From Caballeronia temeraria (lineage in GTDB: Bacteria > Pseudomonadota > Gammaproteobacteria > Burkholderiales > Burkholderiaceae), in the NCBI RefSeq assembly GCF_001544795.2, contig NZ_FCOI02000004.1, forward strand, positions 372,001-436,000: a stretch of 64,000 nucleotides of DNA, written 5' to 3'. The notes under the pieces were generated by a model that did not search any database, was not told the origin of the DNA, and saw nothing but the letters and a program-made list of their open reading frames with translations. The position numbers were made by a program, and so were the translations under genes. This document shows, one piece after another, positions 8,257-16,510 of this stretch (positions are counted from its first letter, which is position 1; the number at the start of each line of letters is the position of its first letter).

Positions 8257-9414
8257 TTAGAAGCGGTGACGCAGGCCCACGGTCGCGGCGACCTGATTCT
8301 GCGTCGACGACGGCGACAGCGTGTTGATCATCGCCACGTTGGCGCCCGCATTGCCCAGCTCGCCCGACGCGTGCTGGTACACGCCTTCGACATACACGTC
8401 GGTGCGCTTCGACAGCGAGTAGTCCGCCTGCAGCGAAACCGTATGCCACTTCGGATCGCCCGAGCCGTTCGCGCCCGTCACCTTGCCGTCCGTGTACGTG
8501 TACGCGGCGTCGAGGCTCAACGCCGGCGTCACGAGGTAACGGCCGTTCAGCTCGAAGTTGTTCATGTGCAGGTTCGTGTTGCCCGGCAGCGCCAACGTCG
8601 TGCCGCCTTGCGATGCGGCGAGCAGGTTGTCGTAGTGCGTGTTGGTCCACACGAAGCCGACCGTCGCCGGACCGTACGTGTAGTTCAGGCCCGCGCCGAA
8701 CGTGCGTTGCAGCTCGGCCGTCAGATTGGCGTTGTTGCCCTGACCTGCCGACACCGCGCCGCCCGTGTTCGCGCTGTTGCGCGAGTTGTTCGTCTGCAAA
8801 TAAGCCGCGGCGAAGTTCAGCGGGCCGGTGGAGTACGACGCGCCGGCGCTCCATGCGCGGTTGTTCGCGAACTGGCCTGCGTCGTTCGAGAAGCCGTACA
8901 GGCCGCCGAACTTGAAGCCTGCGTAATTCGCGCTCTGATACTTGACCGAGTTTTTGATCGAGAACGAGTGGTCGAGATTGTCGTTGTCGAACGGATGCGC
9001 GGTCAGGTTATTGCCGTAACCCGCGCCGGCTTCGGCGAGCGGCGACAGATAATCGACCATCGAATCATATTGGCGGCCGAGCGTGACCGTGCCGAACTGA
9101 TCGTGCTGAAGGCCGACATACGCCTGGCGATTGAACATCGTGCTGCTTTCGGTATAGCGGCCGTTATTGAGGTTGAAGCCGCTCTCCAGCTTGAAGAGCG
9201 CATGCAACCCGCCGCCCAGATCTTCGCTGCCTTTCAGACCGAAGTAAGTATCGGAAACCGAACCGCTGCCTTGCTGCCAGTTGTTATGGCCGCCGGCGTT
9301 GTTCGTATAGACGAGACCTGCATCCAGCGCGCCGTACAAAGTGACGCTGCTCTGCGCGTGGGCTGCTGCTGCGAATGTGCCGAGGATGCCCGCGATGAGA
9401 AGGGTTTTTTTCAT
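8257..9414 (-). CDS. General porin (OmpC-like, Burkholderiales type)
   Basis: 385 residues. A classical signal peptide is cleaved after AAAAHA, giving the QSSVTLYGALDAGLVY mature start shared by Burkholderia-type 16-stranded trimeric porins. The PEFG-like constriction-loop region is replaced by long N/G-rich loops. The barrel ends with VGLRHRF, carrying the terminal phenylalanine needed for Bam-dependent insertion. It forms a diffusion channel in the outer membrane. It is transcribed alone, converging on the phytochrome gene through a shared terminator. Confidence 0.93.
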   Translation of the reverse strand: MKKTLLIAGILGTFAAAAHAQSSVTLYGALDAGLVYTNNAGGHNNWQQGSGSVSDTYFGLKGSEDLGGGLHALFKLESGFNLNNGRYTESSTMFNRQAYVGLQHDQFGTVTLGRQYDSMVDYLSPLAEAGAGYGNNLTAHPFDNDNLDHSFSIKNSVKYQSANYAGFKFGGLYGFSNDAGQFANNRAWSAGASYSTGPLNFAAAYLQTNNSRNSANTGGAVSAGQGNNANLTAELQRTFGAGLNYTYGPATVGFVWTNTHYDNLLAASQGGTTLALPGNTNLHMNNFELNGRYLVTPALSLDAAYTYTDGKVTGANGSGDPKWHTVSLQADYSLSKRTDVYVEGVYQHASGELGNAGANVAMINTLSPSSTQNQVAATVGLRHRF

Positions 9415-9776
9415 GGTTCTCTAGTGTCCTGTTAATGCGAAAGCTTCCTGGGGTTTGATGGCCATATCGATGGCCGCTTGCCCCTCGGAAACTGGGACAC
9501 ACTTTATGCGACGGACCCTTGAATGTGTCCGCGTATCACGCGCAATAATCATTTGCCGATTCTGTGAATTGGCCTATGCAACGCTTCATATTCGTTTAAG
9601 GACAGGCGTTTAGCGCCGACTCAGCCCTCATGACGATGAAACCGCTGTTGCATATCGACGACGCTATTACTGCGCATTCTGGAGAAGTCCATTGCGCCGC
9701 GTGAGGTTTATATCGGCGGATTCGATTTGTTAAGCTTGTCTTCGTCTAAAGGATTCCGAGTAGACATTCCGAGGAC

Positions 9777-9812
9777 ACGGAGCGGTTTCGCGAGAGGAGA
9801 CCGCTCCGTTTT
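9777..9812 (+). terminator. Orphan intrinsic terminator (possible sRNA end)
   Basis: A perfect 10-bp stem ACGGAGCGGT (9777-9786) / ACCGCTCCGT (9800-9809) with a 13-base loop, followed by TTTT. No gene on the plus strand lies upstream for more than 300 bp, so it may end a small RNA starting somewhere in 9500-9750. No convincing promoter was identified. Confidence 0.5.
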
Positions 9813-10145
9813 AACATGTCTATATTCGCGGTACTCGAATACTTCGAGTAAGCCGCCGCACGCCGTTTAAAATCCCTCCTGCTTTATCCGGTTAAAATCA
9901 CTCAGTTACCCGAAACATCCGCCAGATTTTCCGAGGTTTCTTTCAATTTCCTGTCGCGATCTGTGAGATTTTTTCTATCGAAACGACTCGCATTTAAACG
10001 CGATTTGCGCTATGTTTCTTCGAACATCCCGCTACTTTTGAAAATTTTGCCCGGTATTTGCGCATCGGAGCGTAGGCGAACTTACGGCCATCGTCCCTGA
10101 CTTCGGAAATTAGAGGGTTAGTTCTTCATAAATTGTAACCGTCTG

Positions 10146-10157
10146 GCAAACGTTTGC
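10146..10157. promoter_or_regulatory. LacI/PurR-type operator-like palindrome
   Basis: GCAAACGTTTGC is a perfect 12-bp palindrome with the central CG of LacI-family operators, close to the PurR consensus. It lies 130 bp upstream of the small gene at 10287. No LacI-family regulator is encoded in this window. Confidence 0.4.
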
Positions 10158-10286
10158 GATGGCTGCTGGCGGGTAAAGGCGATCGTGGCGTTTCATTTCG
10201 AAACAAAATGAATCGACTTGAATCGCCTGCCCGGAACATTGATTGCTTTAATGGAGGTCTCTGTAAATCTAGCCGGAACCAGCGAC

Positions 10287-10598
10287 ATGAAAAGAAGTGC
10301 CCATGCAACGACCGTCCCCGCATTTCGACAGCGACGGCCCGCTCAACTCGCGGAAGGCGAGCTCAAGCATCTCGAGATGATTCTGGCGAGCTTCGTCGAA
10401 GGCAGCACGGCTTCCGATCGTCTGCCGGCTCATTATTGGGACATGCGAGTCGCACAACTGGACGCGGAATACGATCTCGTTCCGTCGCAAAGCCAGCGCG
10501 TGGCATCGCTTCAGCGAAAACTCGCATTACTCGATAAAGCGCTCGATTCCGCCGCGGACGCCCAGGAAGGCCAGCAGACCCGCCGCGTCGCCGCCTGA
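10287..10598 (+). CDS. Small hypothetical protein
   Basis: About 103 residues from ATG 10287. The frame is open back to 10218, and none of the starts has a strong ribosome site, so the start is uncertain. The middle (AEGELKHLEMILASFVEG, then SQSQRVASLQRKLALLDKAL) predicts two amphipathic helices. No signal peptide. The pattern is that of a small soluble helical protein. Family and function unknown. Confidence 0.55.
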   Translation: MKRSAHATTVPAFRQRRPAQLAEGELKHLEMILASFVEGSTASDRLPAHYWDMRVAQLDAEYDLVPSQSQRVASLQRKLALLDKALDSAADAQEGQQTRRVAA

Positions 10599-10669
10599 TC
10601 CGGTGCGGGATCACACGACGAATCGCATGACGAAGACGGCTAGCTTCGTCATCGTCCCGCAGCACGACA

Positions 10670-10930
10670 TCACGAAGGCGCCTGCACCCATTCATCGACG
10701 AAAATGCGTGCGGCTGTGTGCGCGCTCATCAGCGCATCTTCGGCGGACGCGAAACTCGAATAGCGCGCGCTCCCCATGCACAGCGGCGAAAACGCGGTGA
10801 CCGGCCGCCCCGACCGGCTGATGGTCACGATCGCGAGATAGCGGATCTCTCCGGGCGGCGGCACGAGCCTGCTGCTCGTTTCGATCGCGACTTCGAGCAC
10901 GTAACCCTTGTGGTTGTACGACCGTATCAT
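10670..10930 (-). CDS. Small hypothetical protein
   Basis: 86 residues. It begins MIRSYNHKGYVLEVAIE and continues with beta-strand-like segments (GEIRYLAIVTI, GRPVTAFSPL) and ends in a helix (EDALMSAHTAARIFVDEWV). The layout, a curved sheet plus a C-terminal helix, is common in small Burkholderia proteins of unknown function. It is not linked to an operon. The gene upstream on the same strand is the porin-distal MFS gene, 100 bp away. Confidence 0.55.
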   Translation of the reverse strand: MIRSYNHKGYVLEVAIETSSRLVPPPGEIRYLAIVTISRSGRPVTAFSPLCMGSARYSSFASAEDALMSAHTAARIFVDEWVQAPS

Positions 10931-11033
10931 CGGAGCACCCCGCCACGTTCGGACGGCGCAAGGGGCGCGCCGTGGACTTTGGATGCTCGCAGCACGAGAC
11001 GTACCCGCGACCGGACACGCCGCGTGCGCATCT

Positions 11034-12476
11034 TCAGTGATTCAGTTCCTCCAGCCGCAGCCCGTTGGTCTTCGGTCCGAAGAGACCGATCGCCACCACG
11101 ACGAGCAGCATGCACACCGTGATGCCGGTGAACACGCCCGGCACGCCGAAATCCTTCAGCAGCGAAGCGATGATGAAGCCCGACATCATCGCGCCCGCGC
11201 GGCTCGCCGAGTAGACGATGCCGCTCGCACGGCAGCGCACGGCCGTCGGAAAAAGCTCGGTCTGATACGCGTGATAGCACACGGAGATGGTCTGCCCCGC
11301 CAGCGAGATCAGCACGCCGAGCGCGATGAGCGCGGCGGGCGATTTGATCTGCCCGAACGCGAGACCGCTTGCGATCACCACGAGCGCGCCGACGACGATC
11401 AGATACTTCCGCTGGATGCGGTCGGCGTAGAACATCGCAAGGAGCGGCCCGATGGGCAAGGCGCACGCGATGATGAACGAGTACAGCAGGCTCTTCGTCA
11501 CGGTGATGCCCTGGCCGATGAGCAGCGTCGGCACCCAGTTGGCGAAACCGTAATAGCCGATCGCCTGACAGAAGTTGAAGACGATGAGCATGATGAGGCG
11601 CGAGCGATACGGCGCGACGAACAACTCTTCTTTCAGCGATGCCCGCCGATGCGCCGGCTGCTCGACGACAGTCGCGGGCGGCGGCAGCGCGGCGCCGGAC
11701 TCGCGCTCGACCACGCGTTCGATATCGCCCACGACGCGCTCGCTTTCTTCGTGCCGGCCGTGCATCGCGAGCCAGCGCGGGCTTTCCGGCACCGCGCGCC
11801 GGATGAACCACACGATCACCGCGCCGACCGATCCCGCGAGCACGACGACGCGCCAGCCGTCGAGCCCGAACACCGTTTCCGGCACGAGCCAGTAGGACAG
11901 CAGCGCCGCGACGGGCGCCGCCGCGAACATCACCATCTGGTTGAAGGCCATCGCGCGGCCGCGCATGTGTTGCGGCACGAGCTCGGTCACGTAACTGTCG
12001 ATGGTGATGATTTCGATACCCACGCCGATGCCCGTCACGAAGCGCCAGAAGATCACGCCTTCGGGCGTCGTCTGGAACGCCATGATCGCCGAGCCGATCG
12101 AGTACCACAGCAGCGAGAACGTGAACACGCTGCGCCGCCCGTAACGGTCCGGCAGCCAGCCGAAGAAGAACGTGCCGATGAACAGTCCCGCGAACGTCGC
12201 CGCGATGAACCCAGCGATACCGGTGAAGCCGAAGAACGCGTGCGTGGTCGTCTGCAGAAGGCCGCTCTTCGCCATGCCCGGCGCGATGTAGCCGGTGAAG
12301 ATCAGATCGTAGATTTCGAAGAAGCCGCCGAGCGAGATGAGTAGCACGAGCATCCACAGATGCCGCGTGATCGGCAGTCGATCCATGCGCGCGGAGATTT
12401 GCGCGCCGGGCGTCGTGGCGACGCGAACGTCGGGCGAAGCGAGCGGCTCGGCGACCGCGCTGAAGGTGGGCTGCAT
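11034..12476 (-). CDS. MFS transporter (sugar-porter/metabolite:H+ symporter type)
   Basis: 480 residues, 12 predicted membrane helices. The family signatures are visible: DRYGRR in the loop after helix 2, RFVTGIGVGIEI before helix 4, and PESPRWL after helix 6, where sugar-porter-type carriers have it. A ~65-residue charged central loop separates the halves. It lies just downstream (59 bp) of a CoA-transferase/HMG-CoA-lyase-like pair on the same strand, which suggests it imports the organic acid they degrade. The exact substrate cannot be told from sequence. Confidence 0.85.
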   Translation of the reverse strand: MQPTFSAVAEPLASPDVRVATTPGAQISARMDRLPITRHLWMLVLLISLGGFFEIYDLIFTGYIAPGMAKSGLLQTTTHAFFGFTGIAGFIAATFAGLFIGTFFFGWLPDRYGRRSVFTFSLLWYSIGSAIMAFQTTPEGVIFWRFVTGIGVGIEIITIDSYVTELVPQHMRGRAMAFNQMVMFAAAPVAALLSYWLVPETVFGLDGWRVVVLAGSVGAVIVWFIRRAVPESPRWLAMHGRHEESERVVGDIERVVERESGAALPPPATVVEQPAHRRASLKEELFVAPYRSRLIMLIVFNFCQAIGYYGFANWVPTLLIGQGITVTKSLLYSFIIACALPIGPLLAMFYADRIQRKYLIVVGALVVIASGLAFGQIKSPAALIALGVLISLAGQTISVCYHAYQTELFPTAVRCRASGIVYSASRAGAMMSGFIIASLLKDFGVPGVFTGITVCMLLVVVAIGLFGPKTNGLRLEELNH

Positions 12477-12535
12477 TGTCCTGTCTCCTGAGTGAGCGAC
12501 GGCGCGTGTTTTTTATGTGCGCCTGCCGCGATGCT

Positions 12536-13684
12536 TCATGCCGTGATGCGTTTGGTCAGCCGTCCGAGCACTTCGTCCGTATGCTCGCCGACGCGCGCAA
12601 GCGGTTGCCGCACGCCCGGGCGGCGTCCGCCCATCGTGAGCGGGAGCAGGACGACGTCGGTGGTGCCGCCGTCGTCGGTTTGCATCGGCACGAGGCCGCC
12701 GCTCGCCTTCAGATGCGGATCGTCGAGCAATTGCTCCGGGCGCATGATCGGCGCGTACGGAATGCCGGCCGCTTCGAGCTTCGGCGCAAGCTCGTCCGCG
12801 CGATGATCCGCGAGAATCTCGCCGAGCCGCGCGAGCAAGTGCGGCCGCACCGCGACGCGCATCGCGTTCGTCGCGAACTCGGGTGCCTGCGCGAGATCGG
12901 GACGTTCGAGCACGTCGCAAAGCGTGACGAATTGCTTGTCGCTCACCGCGCCGATAAACAACTGCTCGCCTTCGGCCAGCGTGAATACGTCGTACACGCT
13001 CCATGCCGATACGCGCGAGGGCATCGGCGGCGGCGCTTCATGCGTCATCGCGTATTGCTGCATGTGCTGCGCGGAAAGAAACACGCAGTTCTCGAAAAGC
13101 GCGCTCTGCACTTCCTGGCCGCGCCCGGTGAGATCGCGTTCGCGCAGCGCGGCCAGCACGCCAATCGCGCCGAACATGCCGCCCATGATGTCGTTCACCG
13201 ACGTTCCCGCGCGCAGCGGTCTGCCCGCCGGGCCGGTCATGTAGGCGAGGCCGCCCATCATCTGGACGACTTCATCGAGTGCGAGACGCTTTTCGTACGG
13301 TCCCGGCAAAAAGCCTTTGTGCGACACGTAGATCAGTGCCGGATGCACTTTCGACAGCGTGTCGTAGTCGAGGCCGAACTTCGCCATCAGACCGGGACGG
13401 AAGTTTTCGAGCAGCACGTCGCATTCGCCGATCAGCTCGAGCGCGCTTTCGCGCCCTTGCGCCGTGTTGATGTCGATGACGACGCTCTTCTTGTTGCGAT
13501 TGAACGAGCGGAAGAAGCCGATGCCGAGACCCGGCAGATCGCGCGTCTTGTCGCCGCCGGGCGGCTCGATCTTGATGACTTCGGCGCCGAGATCCGCGAG
13601 GATCATGCCGCAGGTCGGGCCCATCACCATATGCGTGAATTCGATCACGCGCACGCCTTCGAGCGGCAGGGTTGAATGACTCAT
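12536..13684 (-). CDS. CaiB/BaiF family (type III) CoA-transferase
   Basis: 382 residues from ATG 13684. The frame is open further upstream inside the lyase gene, but conserved sequence begins at LEGVRVIEFTHMVMGPTCGMILADLGAEVIKIE, the classic family N-terminus. The catalytic aspartate is expected in the RPLRAGTSVNDIMGG segment. Type III enzymes move CoA between acyl-CoA and a free acid through an enzyme-bound aspartyl-CoA. The gene starts 7 bp after the stop of the HMG-CoA-lyase-like gene, so the two are co-transcribed. I infer activation of a branched dicarboxylate (such as 3-hydroxy-3-methylglutarate or citramalate) for cleavage by the lyase. Confidence 0.88.
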   Translation of the reverse strand: MSHSTLPLEGVRVIEFTHMVMGPTCGMILADLGAEVIKIEPPGGDKTRDLPGLGIGFFRSFNRNKKSVVIDINTAQGRESALELIGECDVLLENFRPGLMAKFGLDYDTLSKVHPALIYVSHKGFLPGPYEKRLALDEVVQMMGGLAYMTGPAGRPLRAGTSVNDIMGGMFGAIGVLAALRERDLTGRGQEVQSALFENCVFLSAQHMQQYAMTHEAPPPMPSRVSAWSVYDVFTLAEGEQLFIGAVSDKQFVTLCDVLERPDLAQAPEFATNAMRVAVRPHLLARLGEILADHRADELAPKLEAAGIPYAPIMRPEQLLDDPHLKASGGLVPMQTDDGGTTDVVLLPLTMGGRRPGVRQPLARVGEHTDEVLGRLTKRITA

Positions 13685-13691
13685 ATCGTCC

Positions 13692-14633
13692 TCAGGCTTC
13701 GATTGCAGTGTTCGATTCAAAAGTGACCGGCAAGCCCGCGAGCGCGAGCGCGCCGTGCAGCGTTTCGCCGTCGAGCCAGCTTGCGAGTGTCGCGCGTAGC
13801 GCCAGCAAGGCAGACATGTCGATGCCGGTGTCGACGCCCATATCGGCGAGCATGAACGCCATGTCTTCGCTCGACGCATTGCCGCTCGCACCCGGCGCAT
13901 GCGGACAGCCGCCGATGCCCGCGAGCGTTGCATCGAAGCGCGCGACGCCGGTGTCGAGCGCGGCGCAGACATTGGCGAGCGCGAGGCCGCGCGTGTCGTG
14001 AAAGTGGCCGCACCAGAAGCGCTCGCCCGCGATCGCGCGCGCTTTCTCGAAAAGCTCGCGCACCGCACGAGGACTGGCGTAACCGACCGTATCGGCGATG
14101 CTCACGCGGTCCGCGCCCGCATCGAGCAGCGCCTGCATGTAGCGGAGCACGTCGGCATGATCGACGCGGCCCTGGATCGTGCAGCCGAACGCCGTGCCGA
14201 TGCCGCCTTCGATCAGGGTCTTCGCGCCCGCCGCATCGCGCGCGGCCCGCATGCGCGCGACTTCATCGACGACTTCTTCCGGCGTCTTTCGCAGATTCGC
14301 GAGACTGTGCGCGCGGCTCGCGGAAAGCGGCACGAGCATCAGATCCGCGTGCGTGTCGATGGCGCGCTCCGCGCCCTTCAGATTCGGCACGAGCACCGAG
14401 ACCAGCAGGCCCGGCAGCGTCTTCGCGTAGGCGACCAGTTCGGCGGTATCGGCGAGTTGCGGCAGAAGGCGCGCGGGCACGAACGAACCGACTTCGATTT
14501 CGCGCTGACCGGCGGCGTAGGCAGCGCCGATCCATTCGATCTTGCGCTCGGTCGGCATGATCGTGCGAATGCTTTGCAGGCCGTCGCGCAGGCCGACTTC
14601 GCGGATTACGGCGTTCTTCGGGAACGCGGGCAT
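13692..14633 (-). CDS. Hydroxymethylglutaryl-CoA lyase family enzyme
   Basis: 313 residues, a DRE-TIM metallolyase. REVGLRDGLQ near residue 11 provides the metal-binding aspartate and catalytic arginine. CGHFHDTRG holds the two metal-ligand histidines. GGCPHAPGASGN carries the flexible-loop cysteine diagnostic of HMG-CoA lyases. It splits HMG-CoA to acetyl-CoA and acetoacetate, or a close analogue such as citramalyl-CoA. With no leucine-degradation genes alongside but a CoA-transferase and carrier in the operon, I favour catabolism of an external C5/C6 dicarboxylate. Confidence 0.88.
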   Translation of the reverse strand: MPAFPKNAVIREVGLRDGLQSIRTIMPTERKIEWIGAAYAAGQREIEVGSFVPARLLPQLADTAELVAYAKTLPGLLVSVLVPNLKGAERAIDTHADLMLVPLSASRAHSLANLRKTPEEVVDEVARMRAARDAAGAKTLIEGGIGTAFGCTIQGRVDHADVLRYMQALLDAGADRVSIADTVGYASPRAVRELFEKARAIAGERFWCGHFHDTRGLALANVCAALDTGVARFDATLAGIGGCPHAPGASGNASSEDMAFMLADMGVDTGIDMSALLALRATLASWLDGETLHGALALAGLPVTFESNTAIEA

Positions 14634-14753
14634 GGCTTCGTCTCCAGATCTTGTGTGTATGGATTCGACTTTAGAGATTCCGCAAATGCCCTAAAAGCGG
14701 TAATTTGGAAGGCTCATGCTTCCCGTTCGGAACGTCAGAGGATTAGCCAACCC

Positions 14754-15656
14754 ATGCGCGATATCGACCTGAAAACGCTGCGTCTCTTCGTGACAGTCTG
14801 CGAGCACCAGAACATTGCGCGCGCGGCGCAGGAATCGCATATCGAACCGTCCGCGATCAGCAAGCGCATCGCGCAACTGGAGACGTCGCTCGGCGTGCCG
14901 CTGTTGTCGCGCTCGCGGCGCGGCGTCGAACCCACGCCCGCGGGCATCGCGCTGCTCGAACACGCGCGCAACGTGCTCTTCACGATGGAACGCATCGCCA
15001 ACGATGTCGCCGCGTTCGGCGGCGGCCTGATGGGGCGCGTGAGCATTTGCGCGTCGGCATCGGCGATTGCGGAGGCGTTGCTGGACGACATCGCGTCGTT
15101 CATGCGCGAGCCGGCCAACAAGAACATCAAGGTCGACGTGGAAGAGCGGCTGTCGAACGATCTCGTGCGGCAGTTGCGCGAAGGCGTGGCGTCCGTCGGC
15201 GTGTGCTGGGACAGCGTGGATCTGCGCGGGCTGCAACATCGCGCGTATCGGCATGACCGGCTCGCGCTCGCGGTGCCGGCCGATCATCCGCTCGCGAAGC
15301 GGCAATCGGTGAGCTTCGAGGATTCGCTGGCATTCGAGCACGTCGGTCTGCCGCCCGCGACCGCCGTGCACACGATGCTGCAACGCGCGGCGGCGCAGGC
15401 GGGCAAATCGATGTCGTATCGCGTGATCGTGTCGAGCTTCGACGCCGCGTTTCGCGTCGTCGCGGCGGGTCTGGGCATCAGCGTCGTGCCAATGGAAGTC
15501 GCGGGGACGTATCGGCAGGCGCTCGGCATCGAAGCCATCCCGCTTTCCGATGCGTTCGCGAAGCGCCGCTTCGTCGTGTGCTTTCGTGATTTCGACGCGT
15601 TGCAGCCCGCCGCGCGGCGGCTCGTCGAGCATCTGGAAACGCGTGCGGCGCGCTAG
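14754..15656 (+). CDS. LysR-type transcriptional regulator
   Basis: 300 residues starting MRDIDLKTLRLF. The winged HTH occupies residues 5-65 (NIARAAQESHIEPSAISKRIAQLETSLGVPLLSR) and the periplasmic-binding-like effector domain follows. It is divergent from the HMG-CoA-lyase/CoA-transferase/MFS operon across 120 bp, the standard arrangement for a LysR regulator of the adjacent pathway. The intergenic DNA has an imperfect dyad, GGAAG-N7-CTTCC, near the regulator start. The frame extends far upstream but is antisense to the lyase there, so this ATG is preferred. Confidence 0.88.
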   Translation: MRDIDLKTLRLFVTVCEHQNIARAAQESHIEPSAISKRIAQLETSLGVPLLSRSRRGVEPTPAGIALLEHARNVLFTMERIANDVAAFGGGLMGRVSICASASAIAEALLDDIASFMREPANKNIKVDVEERLSNDLVRQLREGVASVGVCWDSVDLRGLQHRAYRHDRLALAVPADHPLAKRQSVSFEDSLAFEHVGLPPATAVHTMLQRAAAQAGKSMSYRVIVSSFDAAFRVVAAGLGISVVPMEVAGTYRQALGIEAIPLSDAFAKRRFVVCFRDFDALQPAARRLVEHLETRAAR

Positions 15657-15991
15657 TCCGGCGCGTCGCGGAACACGGTGTCCGTGTCCTTTTTCTCGAT
15701 GGTCAGATTCACCGACCGCGCGCCGCCCGGCCGCGTGCAATGCGGCTTGCCGGCGGGCACGGTGAGCAATTGCCCGGCACGCAGTTCGACGGCGCCCTCC
15801 TCGAACTCGATGACGAGCGTGCCTTCGACCGAGATGAAGGTTTCGTCGGAGTTCGGGTGAACGTGCCACGGATACGGCGCGTCCATCACGCTGATATGGA
15901 CGTCGTGATCGTTGACGTTCGAGATGACGCGGTTCATGTAGCCGTCGCGCGCGGCATCGGCGATGGCGGCGTAATCGATTATGTTTTTCAT
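15653..15991 (-). CDS. Single-domain cupin protein
   Basis: 112 residues. Cupin motif 1 is visible as HVHPNSDETFISVEGTLVIEF and motif 2 as LRAGQLLTVPAGKPHCTRP, giving the usual two His, Glu, His metal ligands. Such small cupins are often isomerases or dioxygenases or act as sensors; the substrate is not predictable. It converges on the LysR gene with a 4-bp overlap of stop codons. Confidence 0.8.
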   Translation of the reverse strand: MKNIIDYAAIADAARDGYMNRVISNVNDHDVHISVMDAPYPWHVHPNSDETFISVEGTLVIEFEEGAVELRAGQLLTVPAGKPHCTRPGGARSVNLTIEKKDTDTVFRDAPD

Positions 15992-16067
15992 GCTCTCAGG
16001 CTAGCGCGGCGTGCGAGACGGCACAAACGAATCCTTTTGACTTCGATGTGAGCGCAATTCTCAAGCC

Positions 16068-16358
16068 TCAGACGCCGCTTTGCAGACTCGTGACATTCGG
16101 CTGCCCCATGATCGCCGAGAGATTGCCGATGGCCGGCTCCGCGTACCGCACCGGCGGCGCGTCGAGCGGCAGCGGCGCGGGGCCGGAGTCCGTGGCGCGC
16201 GCAAAGACGGGCAGCGGCGGCGCACTCTGGGCGCTCGACTCGACCGGAAACACCGGCCCGCCCGTGATGCCCACGCCGATGAACGGATGCGCCTGCGCGA
16301 TCGTCACCAGACCGAACGTCAATTTGGCCGCCACGATCGCGTATCGGATCTTCTTCAT
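16068..16358 (-). CDS. Small secreted proline-rich protein
   Basis: 96 residues: a signal peptide (KKIRYAIVAAKLTFGLVTIAQA, cleavage before HPFIG), then a proline/serine-rich mature part with no recognised domain. Its ribosome site GGAGACG lies 5 bases before the ATG. Probably periplasmic or surface-associated; function unknown. Confidence 0.65.
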   Translation of the reverse strand: MKKIRYAIVAAKLTFGLVTIAQAHPFIGVGITGGPVFPVESSAQSAPPLPVFARATDSGPAPLPLDAPPVRYAEPAIGNLSAIMGQPNVTSLQSGV

Positions 16359-16510
16359 GTCTCGTCTCCAGCGCTGCAGTTGTTTGTCGATGGAGGCATT
16401 CTGCGCGGCGAAAATGAGCAGAAAATGAGCGCGCGGCGGGCGGCGAATCGTCGGTGGAATCGGTGTGGACTACACTTTCGGGACATCGCCGCTCGTCTGC
16501 CAGTCCGTCC

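Larger units (their letters stand above)
9415..10286. other. Long intergenic region upstream of the porin
   Basis: About 870 bp without a credible protein gene, noticeably more AT-rich than its surroundings. It must contain the porin promoter, oriented leftward. It also holds an isolated terminator-like hairpin at 9777-9812 and a perfect 12-bp palindrome at 10146-10157, both listed separately. Otherwise I see no repeat, tRNA or mobile-element end. Confidence 0.6.

Noticed and set aside
9415..10286. Insertion-sequence remnant in the long intergenic region
   Set aside because: No transposase-like frame, terminal inverted repeats or target duplication were seen.
13692..14753. Long upstream extension of the LysR frame opposite the lyase gene
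   Set aside because: Antisense to conserved HMG-CoA lyase sequence. LysR homology begins at 14754.
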